64,000 nucleotides of DNA from CAZBME01 sp964645835 (lineage in GTDB: Bacteria; Desulfobacterota; Syntrophia; Syntrophales; UBA8958). Below the pieces are notes generated by a model. It saw nothing but the letters and a program-made list of their open reading frames with translations, was not told where the DNA came from and ran no database searches. The DNA lies in NCBI GenBank assembly GCA_964645835.1, contig CAZYDG010000065.1, positions 1 to 64,000 of the forward strand, given 5' to 3'. This document shows, piece by piece, positions 8,585 through 16,264 of this stretch (its first letter is position 1; every line of letters starts with the position of its first letter). Position numbers and translations under genes: made by a program.

Positions 8585-10389
8585 TAGAACAACCTCCCGG
8601 AACCTGTCATAATGAAATGCTCGACAATGGGCCCCAGCGCCAGAACAGGCAGAAAGGTCAGCGCACCAACAATCAGGACGGTTCCTACGAGCAAGATGAG
8701 AAAAGTGATACCCGAAACAGGGAAGCTTCCGGCATGCTCCGGAACGAGTTTCTTCTTCGCAAGGTTACCCGCCAGTGCCATTACCGGGATGATCACGAAA
8801 AAACGGCCGATAAGCATTGCAAAGGCCAGGGTCGTATTCAACCAAGGGGTATTTGCGCTAAGACCCGCAAAGGCGCTGCCGTTATTGCCTGTGGCTGATG
8901 AATAGGCATAGAGGATTTCGGAGAGGCCGTGAGGTCCCGTATTGTTTAACCCGGCAATTCCCCAGGAACTGACGGCCCCCCAGGCGGCATAACCCAAAAT
9001 ACAGATGCATAGGATCAGGATGGCCAGGACGCTGACTTTGACATCAAAGGCCTCGATCTTCTTTCCCAGGTACTCCGGTGTTCGCCCGATCATCAGGCCC
9101 GACAGAAAAACAGTCAGAACGACAAAGATCAACATGCCATATAAACCGGCGCCCACGCCGCCGAATATGACCTCGCCAAGCTGTATATTAAGCAGGGGGA
9201 TCAGGCCGCCCAGAGGCGTAAAGGAATCATGCATGGCATTTACGGCGCCGCATGAGGCATCCGTTGTGACCGTGGCAAAGAGGGCGGAATTGAAGATTCC
9301 GAAACGAACCTCCTTGCCCTCCATGTTTCCGCTTAATTGATCGAGTCCCAGAGCTGTCAGGTGTGGATTTCCCGCAGCTTCGGCCCACCAGCAGACCATA
9401 ACACCTGCCAGGAAGAGAAAGGCCATGGCCCCCCAGATTACCCAGCCGTGGCGTCGGTTTCCAACCGTATGACCCATGAACCAGGTCAGGGCACTGGGGA
9501 TTAAGAAGATCGAGAGCATCTGGATAAAATTCGCAAGGGGCGTCGGGTTTTCATATGGATGGGCGGCATTGGCATTCATAAAACCGCCTCCATTGGTGCC
9601 CAGCATCTTGATGGCCGCCTGTGAGGCAAGAGGACCCTGGGCAATCGTTTGTGTTTCCATTTTTTTTATTTCAACCACCGGATTTCCCTGCGGGTCTTTG
9701 ATCGGTGTTCCTGCCGCATCCTGTTTCGGTTCTTCGACTGTGAAAGGTTCAATCAATTTTACCTGTTGATAAGGGCTGAAGTTTTGAATCGCGCCCTGGG
9801 AAATGAGAAAAACTGCATAGAGCAGACAGATCGGCAGCAGGAGATAAAGATTCACCCGGATAAGATCGACCCAGAAATTGCCGATGGTCTTTGCCGTCTG
9901 CCGGGCTATGCCTCGTACAAGGGCTGCCGCCACAGCTATGCCCGTAGCGGCAGAGGCAAAATTATGGAAAGTGAGTCCCACCATTTGCGAGAAATAGGAC
10001 AACGTGGTTTCTCCGCTATAACTTTGCCAGTTTGTATTTGTTGTAAAGCTGGCTGCCGTGTTGAAAGCAAGATCGGGGCTCAGTGGGCCGAACCCCATGG
10101 GGTTCAGGGGCAGCAGATGCTGCAGCCTTAATATGGCATAGGTAAACAGAAGAGATGCCAGACTGAAAAGCGTGAGGGATACGGTGTAAGCCTTCCATCC
10201 CTGCTCCTTTGCCGGGTCCACACCCATAAGCCGGTAAAAAATGTGCTCCAAAGGCTTCAGCACTGCATCCAGAAAAGTTCTGCCCATTGGGTCAAGGACA
10301 CATATTAGGTAAAGACCAAGCGGTTTGGTCAGCAAAGCAAGGAGTCCTATAAACAGGGTCAATTGTATCCATCCGTATATATCCATCAT
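8584..10389 (-). CDS. kdpA: Potassium-transporting ATPase potassium-binding subunit
   Basis: KdpA is the ion-conducting channel-like subunit, with about ten membrane spans. All four selectivity-filter loops are present: TTNTNWQSYSGE, LGTNGGGFMNANAAHP, TTDASCGAVNAMHD and SSATGNNGSAFAGL. With the start at 10389 the protein has 601 residues (MMDIYGWIQLTLF), slightly above the usual size. The frame is open 14 codons further upstream, but that stretch lies inside a dispersed repeat and is rejected as coding. A loop between the first filter regions is longer than in E. coli (VEEPKQDAAGTPIKDPQGN). Confidence 0.95.
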   Translation of the reverse strand: MMDIYGWIQLTLFIGLLALLTKPLGLYLICVLDPMGRTFLDAVLKPLEHIFYRLMGVDPAKEQGWKAYTVSLTLFSLASLLFTYAILRLQHLLPLNPMGFGPLSPDLAFNTAASFTTNTNWQSYSGETTLSYFSQMVGLTFHNFASAATGIAVAAALVRGIARQTAKTIGNFWVDLIRVNLYLLLPICLLYAVFLISQGAIQNFSPYQQVKLIEPFTVEEPKQDAAGTPIKDPQGNPVVEIKKMETQTIAQGPLASQAAIKMLGTNGGGFMNANAAHPYENPTPLANFIQMLSIFLIPSALTWFMGHTVGNRRHGWVIWGAMAFLFLAGVMVCWWAEAAGNPHLTALGLDQLSGNMEGKEVRFGIFNSALFATVTTDASCGAVNAMHDSFTPLGGLIPLLNIQLGEVIFGGVGAGLYGMLIFVVLTVFLSGLMIGRTPEYLGKKIEAFDVKVSVLAILILCICILGYAAWGAVSSWGIAGLNNTGPHGLSEILYAYSSATGNNGSAFAGLSANTPWLNTTLAFAMLIGRFFVIIPVMALAGNLAKKKLVPEHAGSFPVSGITFLILLVGTVLIVGALTFLPVLALGPIVEHFIMTGSGRLF

Positions 10390-10409
10390 ATTCTGAGTTC
10401 CTTTTCGAA

Positions 10410-10534
10410 CAAGCTGTTGAAAAACGCCCATCTGCTGCGTTGCGCCGCAAGCTTCGTCAATCGACGTACTTCTATCTACGCCTCATTCCTCAGCTTTTGC
10501 GCGCCTTGCATCTGGACATTTTTGAACAGCCTGC
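10410..10534 (+). repeat. Long palindromic intergenic repeat, copy A
   Basis: About 125 bp between kdpF and kdpA, starting AAGCTGTTGAAAAACGCCC and ending TTTTTGAACAGCCTGC, so the ends are inverted repeats. The core contains TCAATCGACGTACTTCTA and CCTCATTCCTCAGC. Five further copies are in the window. It supplies a false upstream extension to kdpA. Confidence 0.9.
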
Positions 10535-10546
10535 ATAAAATCGAAA

Positions 10547-10630
10547 TTAAAACTTGTCGGGTCTGATGATCGCGAAAAAAAGATAAAAAATCAGCGCGAC
10601 TCCGATAATACCGACCAAGATTTCCAGCAT
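10547..10630 (-). CDS. kdpF: Potassium-transporting ATPase subunit F
   Basis: A 27-residue single-span membrane peptide: hydrophobic from about residue 3 to 21, ending in the typical RPDKF tail. KdpF stabilises the KdpABC complex in the membrane. Its position before kdpA and its size are diagnostic. Its ATG lies 2 bp after the stop of the preceding tiny gene, indicating translational coupling. A 125-bp repeat separates it from kdpA, which is unusual because kdpF and kdpA are normally almost contiguous. Confidence 0.88.
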   Translation of the reverse strand: MLEILVGIIGVALIFYLFFAIIRPDKF

Positions 10631-10632
10631 GA

Positions 10633-10719
10633 TCAAAACCTCTCACAGGCAAATGCAAACAAAAGACAAAGGCCGAAAAAAAAGATGGCGCAAATTATGT
10701 AAATAGAATCCAACAACAT
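10633..10719 (-). CDS. Tiny membrane protein preceding kdpF
   Basis: A 28-residue open frame with a strong ribosome binding site (AAGGAG, eight bases before the ATG). The product is almost wholly hydrophobic (residues 5-24: SIYIICAIFFFGLCLLFAFA) and ends CERF. It stops just before the kdpF ATG. Similar unnamed small proteins occur before kdpF in other kdp operons, as far as I recall; the function is unknown. It may be a second accessory peptide of the pump. No motif beyond the membrane span can be seen. Confidence 0.65.
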   Translation of the reverse strand: MLLDSIYIICAIFFFGLCLLFAFACERF

Positions 10720-10735
10720 GATTCTACTCCTTTAT

Positions 10736-10860
10736 CAGGCTGTTGAAAAACGTCCATCTGCTGCGTTGCGCTGCAAGCTTCGTCAATCGACGTACTTCTA
10801 TGTACGCCTCATTCCTCAGCTTTTGTGCGCCTTGCATATGGGCATTTTTGAACAGCCTGC
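10736..10860 (+). repeat. Long palindromic intergenic repeat, copy B
   Basis: Starts CAGGCTGTTGAAAAACG and ends TTTTTGAACAGCCTGC, 125 bp, nearly identical to copy A. It fills most of the space between the histidine kinase gene and the first small kdp gene, leaving no obvious room for a separate kdp promoter. Confidence 0.92.
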
Positions 10861-10885
10861 CCAAAATTGAGTTTTCAACAACATT

Positions 10886-12709
10886 TTATGACGATAAATC
10901 CGCCCGTTTCAGGGTGAAAGAAAAGGTTGCCCCCTGGCCTTCCTTGCTTTCCACATTGATATTTCCGCCATGGGCTTCAATGATCTCTTTTGCAATGGCC
11001 AGTCCCAAACCGGTTCCGGTGTCTTGTTTCTGATCGGGCACTCGGAAAAACTGTTCAAAGATCCTTTGGAGAAATTGATTTGGGATGCCGCTTCCCGTGT
11101 CGGTCACAATAAAGCGTACGAATCTTTCCTCCGTATTCGCCGTAATGCTGACCCGGCCGCCGGGAGTCGTATAGCGCAGCGCGTTGGACAAGAGATTTGA
11201 AAAGACATGGTCCATCTGGCTCGTATCGGCATAAACCATGGGCAGATCATCGGGGATCATTGCCTCCAGCTCAATACCGCCCTCTTGAGCAGCCCGCCGG
11301 AACGGTTCCATAGCCTCACGAACCAGCAGATGGGGGGGGACGGATCGGCAATCCATCCGGATGCTGCCGGACTCAATACGGCTGATATCCAGGAGTTTAG
11401 TCAAGATCCGGTGGAGTAGATCACTTTCTTCCTGGGCGGCCATGAGCAACTCGATCTGCTTTTCCGTCAGAGGACCGACTTTCTCTTCCAACAGGAGGTG
11501 AATCGCCATGCGTATGGATGTCAGCGGTGTTTTCAATTGATGGGATACCGTGGACACCAAACCGCTTTTCAGTTCCTCCACCTGCCGTTGTTCCGTCACA
11601 TCTTTCATGACCAGGATGACGCCCGTCATGTGACCGTCGCGGTTGGCCATGGGCGCCGCAGTGATATGAAAATACCGCTCATCGCCGTTTACGAAAAGTT
11701 GAAAAAGTTTTTCTTCTTCGAGATTTTTCAACGGGCCTTGTTCGATAACATTATAGAAAAGACGATATAAATGATCGACAGCGGCATCTCGGACCAATGT
11801 ACCGGTCTTCAGGCCAAAAAGGTTTTTTGCCGATTCCGTCGACATCTCTACTTTTCCTTTAAGATTGACAATTGCCACGGCATCGGGCAGCCTGCTGAAA
11901 GTTTCTTTGGCCGCGTCCTGGGTAAGTGCCAGCTTGGCTTGATCACTGCGGCGAAAGGCGCGAAGACTAAGCGCCATGTCATTAAAGGCCTCTGAAAGGC
12001 GTCCGATTTCATCACGTGAATCTGCCTGTACGACAAGATCCAGATTTCCGTCACGAATTGCCTCTGCAGAATGGATCAGGCGGTAAATTGGACGAAGAAT
12101 CCACTTGCCCACAAAAATCATGAAGGCAATAGCCGTCGCAGCCCCGAAGAACAAAAAAAACACCATCTGTCTCTGGGCCGTAGCCGCCTGCTTCCTTGCC
12201 AGGTCATTTGCTTCATGCATGTTGTTTTGATTCATCTGGAGAATCTCATCCGCTGTGTTCTTGACTTGGTTAAATAATGGAAGGAGTTCTTTGAAATACA
12301 GCTGACGGCGTAGATTGAGGGGCAAATCATCATTTTCGGTCTTGCGAAGCGTTTCCCGATAGGCGGTGTAGAGGGCCTTCAAGGACGTCGCCCTTTTGTC
12401 TTCCCCTGGAATAGTTATATTGTGAAGTTCAATGTCCAGGGCCTTATCAAAGGCGGCTTCATTTTTCCGTATCAACTCTGCCCCTTCCTTCTGGTATCCC
12501 AGAAAGGTAAAGCGAATGCCGCTATCCATGCGTTCCAGTGCTTCTTTCATTTCCTGGCAGGCAACGACACTACGGTAATTCTCCCGTAAAATTATGTCGA
12601 TGGATTGACCGAGATCCCGAAACTGGACGATGCTTTGGATTCCCACAACCAGGAGGATCAGAAGCAACCCTCCAAAGCCCATCGATAATTTCTGTTGAAG
12701 TCCAAACAT
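10886..12709 (-). CDS. Membrane histidine kinase (KinB-like: sensor, HAMP, PAS, HisKA, HATPase)
   Basis: A 607-residue sensor kinase. Order: TM1 (about 8-27), a periplasmic helical sensor region, TM2 (about 183-205), HAMP, PAS (about 268-380), HisKA with the phosphorylatable His in VSTVSHQLKTPL, and HATPase with NLLSNALRYT, DTGSGIP and GTGLGLAI. The layout resembles KinB. It is likely the partner of the sigma-54 regulator at 13754-15106 (inference from proximity). It lies directly upstream of the kdp genes, whose KdpD-like protein has no kinase. A GAAGGAG ribosome binding site and a sigma-54 promoter precede it. Confidence 0.9.
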   Translation of the reverse strand: MFGLQQKLSMGFGGLLLILLVVGIQSIVQFRDLGQSIDIILRENYRSVVACQEMKEALERMDSGIRFTFLGYQKEGAELIRKNEAAFDKALDIELHNITIPGEDKRATSLKALYTAYRETLRKTENDDLPLNLRRQLYFKELLPLFNQVKNTADEILQMNQNNMHEANDLARKQAATAQRQMVFFLFFGAATAIAFMIFVGKWILRPIYRLIHSAEAIRDGNLDLVVQADSRDEIGRLSEAFNDMALSLRAFRRSDQAKLALTQDAAKETFSRLPDAVAIVNLKGKVEMSTESAKNLFGLKTGTLVRDAAVDHLYRLFYNVIEQGPLKNLEEEKLFQLFVNGDERYFHITAAPMANRDGHMTGVILVMKDVTEQRQVEELKSGLVSTVSHQLKTPLTSIRMAIHLLLEEKVGPLTEKQIELLMAAQEESDLLHRILTKLLDISRIESGSIRMDCRSVPPHLLVREAMEPFRRAAQEGGIELEAMIPDDLPMVYADTSQMDHVFSNLLSNALRYTTPGGRVSITANTEERFVRFIVTDTGSGIPNQFLQRIFEQFFRVPDQKQDTGTGLGLAIAKEIIEAHGGNINVESKEGQGATFSFTLKRADLSS

Positions 12710-12735
12710 GATATATCTCCTTCAAAAGAAAAATA

Positions 12736-12753
12736 TAGCAATGGGTATGCCAG
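12736..12753 (-). promoter_or_regulatory. Sigma-54 (-24/-12) promoter of the kinase-kdp operon
   Basis: On the minus strand: CTGGCATACCCATTGCTA. It matches the consensus TGGCAC-N5-TTGCW at the invariant positions, with GG and GC separated by exactly 10 bases. A start about 12 bases downstream would give a leader of about 17 nt that just includes the GAAGGAG site of the kinase gene at 12709. The neighbouring regulator gene encodes a sigma-54 activator. Confidence 0.75.
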
Positions 12754-12812
12754 CAGGCTTTAAAAGATAAATGATCGAATTTTAATGCATATTGTTTGTG
12801 TGACGGAATAGG

Positions 12813-12855
12813 GACATTGCATGGTGCAATGCATAAACTAAAATGACATTGCATA
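12813..12855 (-). promoter_or_regulatory. Putative upstream activator site of the sigma-54 promoter
   Basis: On the minus strand there are two direct copies of ATGCAATGTC and a palindrome CATTGCA-CCA-TGCAATG (about 12815-12831). The palindrome centre lies roughly 95-100 bp upstream of the predicted transcription start, a normal distance for an enhancer bound by an NtrC-family regulator. That the neighbouring regulator binds it is inference. Confidence 0.5.
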
Positions 12856-12891
12856 ATACAAAGATTATCGCAGGAAAGAAAGCACCTGAAA

Positions 12892-13572
12892 TCAGGCGTA
12901 GCGATGCAGACCGATTTGATTATTAAGATATTCTTCGACCAGTTCCAGCATGGCGCTGATTTTGAATGGTTTAGACAAGCAGGGATAGCCGTACCTCAGG
13001 ACATCTTCATTTAGATCCCGCTTTACATTTCTGAGACCGAAAAAACCGCTGATATAGATCACTCTGATTTTAGGATTATCCTGGCGAATCTTCTCAACCA
13101 GCTCTATACCACTCATTTTCGGCATGACCACATCGGTAAAAACCAGGTCAGGCCTGAATTGAAGATATGTTTGATAACCGTTTTCGCCATCGACAGCTAC
13201 GCGTACGTCATAACCTTCCATGCGAAACACATCCCGTAAGGTTTCCTGAAGCCCGAATTCATCCTCAACGACAAGTATTTTCTTCTTCCGGGAGTTCTTT
13301 TCCTGCAAGCCTTGCTGCAGCAAGCTGATGAGCTCTTCATCGCTGGCCCGGCTGATTAGTTCACTGACATGATTGAGTCTCTGTTGAAGATTTTTTGCTT
13401 TCTTTTCGTTTTCGGGATTTAAATCGGGGTGGTAAATCTTGCTCAACAGGTGGTAGCTGGATTTTATATAGGATAATGCGCTCTTACTGCCAAACTCACT
13501 ATAAATTTCTCTGGCTTTGTCAAGCAGCCCCAAAAAAATCAGTTCTCGTTCCAGCAATATGATCTTATCCAT
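12892..13572 (-). CDS. J-domain-like protein fused to a response-regulator receiver
   Basis: A 226-residue cytoplasmic protein. The N-terminal 80 residues are helical and contain YHLLSKIYHPDLNPENE, with the HPD tripeptide (H48-P49-D50) that defines J-domains and stimulates Hsp70 ATPase. Residues about 97-220 are a receiver: acidic pair VVEDE, phospho-acceptor D147 (DLVFTDVVMPKMSG), conserved Thr/Ser position (YISG) and SKPF. There is no DNA-binding domain. It lies between the sigma-54 regulator and the kinase, all on one strand. A phosphorylation-controlled co-chaperone is a possible role, but that is only inference from the domain pair. Confidence 0.8.
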   Translation of the reverse strand: MDKIILLERELIFLGLLDKAREIYSEFGSKSALSYIKSSYHLLSKIYHPDLNPENEKKAKNLQQRLNHVSELISRASDEELISLLQQGLQEKNSRKKKILVVEDEFGLQETLRDVFRMEGYDVRVAVDGENGYQTYLQFRPDLVFTDVVMPKMSGIELVEKIRQDNPKIRVIYISGFFGLRNVKRDLNEDVLRYGYPCLSKPFKISAMLELVEEYLNNQIGLHRYA

Positions 13573-13640
13573 AAGTTATCAATTCCTTGTTTTGGAGATT
13601 CAGACTATAAACAACGCTAGGCAAATCAATAACTGTGAGT

Positions 13641-13661
13641 ATCACTACTTTCATTAGTGAT
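13641..13661. repeat. Short inverted repeat upstream of the J-domain/receiver gene
   Basis: ATCACTA-CTTTCAT-TAGTGAT, a perfect 7-bp inverted repeat about 70 bp before the start at 13572. It is not followed by a T run, so it is more like an operator than a terminator. The binding protein is unknown. Confidence 0.35.
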
Positions 13662-13753
13662 TTCATGTCAAGTGAAAAATCGCATGGAAGACATATAAAA
13701 TGTCATATAAAGCGAGTTTCTCTTGCTAATGTTTCCAGATATTGCGCTTGCGC

Positions 13754-15106
13754 CTAGATTCCATATTGCTTGCGTCTACGCCAGAGGGTGGCTTGATCGA
13801 TGCCGAGGATACAAGCGGCTTCTTGAAGGGATTTGGACATTGCCAGAACCAGGCGGATGTGTTCTTCTTCGATCTTTTCCAGGGAGATAGCGTCACCGAG
13901 ACGGACAGGTTGAAGACCTCCACGGAAGGTGTCCGGGAGGTCGCAAGCATCGATACAATCCGTCCTGCAGAGGATGACGGCCCTTTCGATCACATTCCGC
14001 AGTTCCCTGACATTGCCCGGCCAGCTATATGTTTTGATCAGCCGGTTTGCCTCCTCCGTAAAACCTGTAATTGATTTATGACACGTTCGGTTGAAAAAAA
14101 AGATGAGACGGCCCGCCAGGGCAATCACATCGTCGGGTCGGGATCGCAGGGGAGGCAGTTCGATCTGGATGACGTTAAGGCGATAGAGGAGATCTTCCCG
14201 GAAGCGGCCCTCCCGGACCGAATTTTCCAAGTCGACATTCGTTGCGGCAATAATGCGAACATCGGCATGGCGTGTCGTATAATCGCCGACCCGCTCATAT
14301 TCTTTATCCTGAACGAACCGCAGGAGCTTTGGTTGGAGCGGTAAAGGCAAATCGCCGATTTCATCGAGCAGAAGAGTTCCCCCATTACAGGTGTCGACGC
14401 GGCCGGGATTATCGCGAACAGCCCCTGTGAAGGCTCCCTTGATATGACCGAATAATTCGCTCTCCAGAAGTTCGGGCGATAAAGAAGGGCAGGACAAGAC
14501 ACTGAAGGGCATAGGCGCCCTTTGGCTCCAACAGTGGATCGCTTTAGCAAGCACACTTTTGCCCGTTCCACTTTCTCCACGCAGGAGAATCGTCGCATCA
14601 GACGGCGCTGCTTGACGGGCCAGATCCACTGCCCGTGCCATGGCCGGGCTTTTCGTGGTAAAATCTTCCTCCAGCCGGGATCGCCCCAGGTCTTCATGCA
14701 GATTGGCGACCTTTCGTTCAAGACTCCGAAACGCGAAGGCCTTGCGGACGGCAAGATTGATCTGGGGCGGTGTGAATGGTTTTGGGATATAATCGGTCGC
14801 TCCCCGCTTGACCGCCTCAACCGCAGTATCAATGGATACATATGCCGTGATGACGATAATTTTGATTAAGGGCGATGTCGCCAAGAGGGCGGGAATCAAA
14901 TCGAGACCGCTGGCCGTTCCAAGCCTGATATCGACAAAGGCAATATCAAAAGACCGGCAAGAAGCCTCGGCAAGTGCATCTTTGGGGTTACCGACAGCTG
15001 TTACCCGATGTCCTTCCGTTTCCAGACATATGGATAATGTCTTGCGAATATTGGCCTCATCATCGACGACGAGAATAGCAAGGCTTATATCTTCATCTGC
15101 TTTCAT
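13754..15106 (-). CDS. Sigma-54-dependent response regulator (AlgB/NtrC family)
   Basis: A 450-residue transcription activator. Receiver (about 10-125) with D59 as phospho-acceptor (IAFVDIRLG) and KPF; AAA+ domain with Walker A GESGTGKS, the sigma-54 contact loop GAFTGA, Walker B GGTLLLDEIGDLP and the R-finger region LLYRLNVIQIELPPLR; and a C-terminal Fis-type helix-turn-helix (EAACILGIDQATLWRRRKQYGI). It heads the group regulator, J-receiver, kinase, kdp. A sigma-70-type promoter precedes it, while the kinase-kdp part has a sigma-54 promoter it could activate. Confidence 0.92.
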   Translation of the reverse strand: MKADEDISLAILVVDDEANIRKTLSICLETEGHRVTAVGNPKDALAEASCRSFDIAFVDIRLGTASGLDLIPALLATSPLIKIIVITAYVSIDTAVEAVKRGATDYIPKPFTPPQINLAVRKAFAFRSLERKVANLHEDLGRSRLEEDFTTKSPAMARAVDLARQAAPSDATILLRGESGTGKSVLAKAIHCWSQRAPMPFSVLSCPSLSPELLESELFGHIKGAFTGAVRDNPGRVDTCNGGTLLLDEIGDLPLPLQPKLLRFVQDKEYERVGDYTTRHADVRIIAATNVDLENSVREGRFREDLLYRLNVIQIELPPLRSRPDDVIALAGRLIFFFNRTCHKSITGFTEEANRLIKTYSWPGNVRELRNVIERAVILCRTDCIDACDLPDTFRGGLQPVRLGDAISLEKIEEEHIRLVLAMSKSLQEAACILGIDQATLWRRRKQYGI

Positions 15107-15143
15107 GGTTAATGCTCTTTTCTATGATCCCTGTCATTTATTC

Positions 15144-15172
15144 ACTATGTCAAAGGGGCCATCATCTGTCAA
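15144..15172 (-). promoter_or_regulatory. Sigma-70-type promoter of the sigma-54 regulator gene
   Basis: On the minus strand, TTGACA (15172-15167) and CATAGT (15149-15144) are separated by 17 bases, about 35-60 bp before the ATG at 15106. The -35 is perfect and the -10 matches four of six bases. Confidence 0.5.
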
Positions 15173-15231
15173 GGTGTGGAATCGGTTGATTTTTCTTTCA
15201 CCATAGGTTTATAGTAATACATTCAGACCAA

Positions 15232-15357
15232 GCAGGCTGTTCAAAAATGTTCAGATGCAAGGCGCGCAAAAGTCGAGGAATGAGGCGTACATAGAAGTAC
15301 GTTGATTGACGAGGCTTGTAGCGCAACGCAGCAGATGGGCGTTTTTCAACAGACTGC
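15232..15357 (-). repeat. Long palindromic intergenic repeat, copy C
   Basis: Inverted relative to copies A and B: begins GCAGGCTGTTCAAAAATG and ends GTTTTTCAACAGACTGC. It lies between the divergent sigma-54 regulator and TonB-like genes and ends 8 bp before the TonB-like start. Confidence 0.9.
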
Positions 15358-15364
15358 TAAAGGA

Positions 15365-15946
15365 ATGGCGAATCCTGTGAAATTCCATATTAACAAAATA
15401 TTTATCATTACTGTCACGATTTCCATTGCAGCGCATGCCGCCGTTTTATCCGTGCCTATTGCCTTCCGATCCCAGGCGCCCAATATGGCGCCCGACGGGA
15501 TCATGAATGCCGAACTGAAGAGCTTTCTGCCGTCTATCGTTGAACCGCCGCCGGAAAAGCGTGATACGGTCAAGCCGTCCTCACCCAAATCCGATGGAGG
15601 AAAAGAGCCTGATTCGTTTAGAGAGGAAACGGTTACTTTGGGCAGCAAAGAAAGTAAATATCGAGATTATCTTAAAAAAGTGAAAGATCGGATTGAAAGC
15701 CGGTGGACTTATCCTGGTAAGGCCTTTGAAAGAGGAGAAAAAGGCGTCACGACGGTAAGATTTTCCATAGACCAAAATGGCGCACTTTCTGCGAATACGG
15801 TCATCAATACCTCCGGCTACGGTTTACTCGATGAAGGCGCCATGAATGTAATTAGTTCCGCCGCACCATACGATCCCTTGCCTGCCCACTATAATCTTTC
15901 ACGGCTTCACATCATTGCCAGTTTCCATTACAGTCTTACCCGCTGA
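15365..15946 (+). CDS. TonB-like energy transducer / TonB C-terminal domain protein
   Basis: A 193-residue envelope protein. A single N-terminal membrane anchor (about 10-33: KIFIITVTISIAAHAAVLSV) is followed by a Pro/Lys-rich periplasmic linker and a TonB C-terminal domain (about 98-190: YRDYLKKVKDRIESRWTYP, VRFSIDQNGAL, GYGLLDEGAMNVISSAAP). Such proteins couple inner-membrane energy to outer-membrane uptake or act in envelope integrity. The open frame extends 21 codons upstream, but that part is repeat copy C, so the ATG at 15365 is chosen. Its last 48 bp overlap, in antisense, the displaced tail of the CpoB-like gene. Confidence 0.8.
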   Translation: MANPVKFHINKIFIITVTISIAAHAAVLSVPIAFRSQAPNMAPDGIMNAELKSFLPSIVEPPPEKRDTVKPSSPKSDGGKEPDSFREETVTLGSKESKYRDYLKKVKDRIESRWTYPGKAFERGEKGVTTVRFSIDQNGALSANTVINTSGYGLLDEGAMNVISSAAPYDPLPAHYNLSRLHIIASFHYSLTR

Positions 15947-16264
15947 AGTGGGGGCATTCTTTGGCTCGGCTGGTGGTTGCCCGTCAATTACCTTTTCTTC
16001 AGTCCCATTGAGCTTAGCCGGGGATTGACCATCAATTGCCTTATTTTCCGGCGCCTTTTCTTCCATCTCCTTTGGTTTGTCAGGTGATGGTGCGTCAATT
16101 GCCTTCACTTCCGGTGCTTTTTCTTCCGTATCATTGGGCTTAGCAGGTGATTGCCCGTCAGGTGCCTTATCTTCCGGCGCCTTTCCTTCCATCTCCTTTG
16201 GTTTGGCAGGTGATGGCCCGTTAATCGCTTTTTCTTCCATTTCCTTGAGTTTCACCTGAGCCAT
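15899..16264 (-). pseudogene. Displaced repeat-rich C-terminal tail of the CpoB/YbgF-like protein
   Basis: This frame continues the CpoB-like protein after a frameshift. If one copy of the 5-bp tandem CATGA-CATGA at 16270-16279 is removed, the upstream gene reads straight through: ...KYPQTSHATMAQVKLKEME..., exactly as TPR proteins of this family end, and the whole gene becomes 1197 bp (398 residues). The tail consists of about five 21-residue units of the form KEMEEKAPEDKAIDGQSPAKP, i.e. 63-bp imperfect DNA repeats, and is Pro/Glu/Lys-rich. It has no good ribosome binding site of its own. Confidence 0.7.

Noticed and set aside
10390..10431. N-terminal extension of kdpA starting MGVFQQ
   Set aside because: These codons are part of the dispersed repeat; the same MGVFQQ appears before the TonB-like gene for the same reason.
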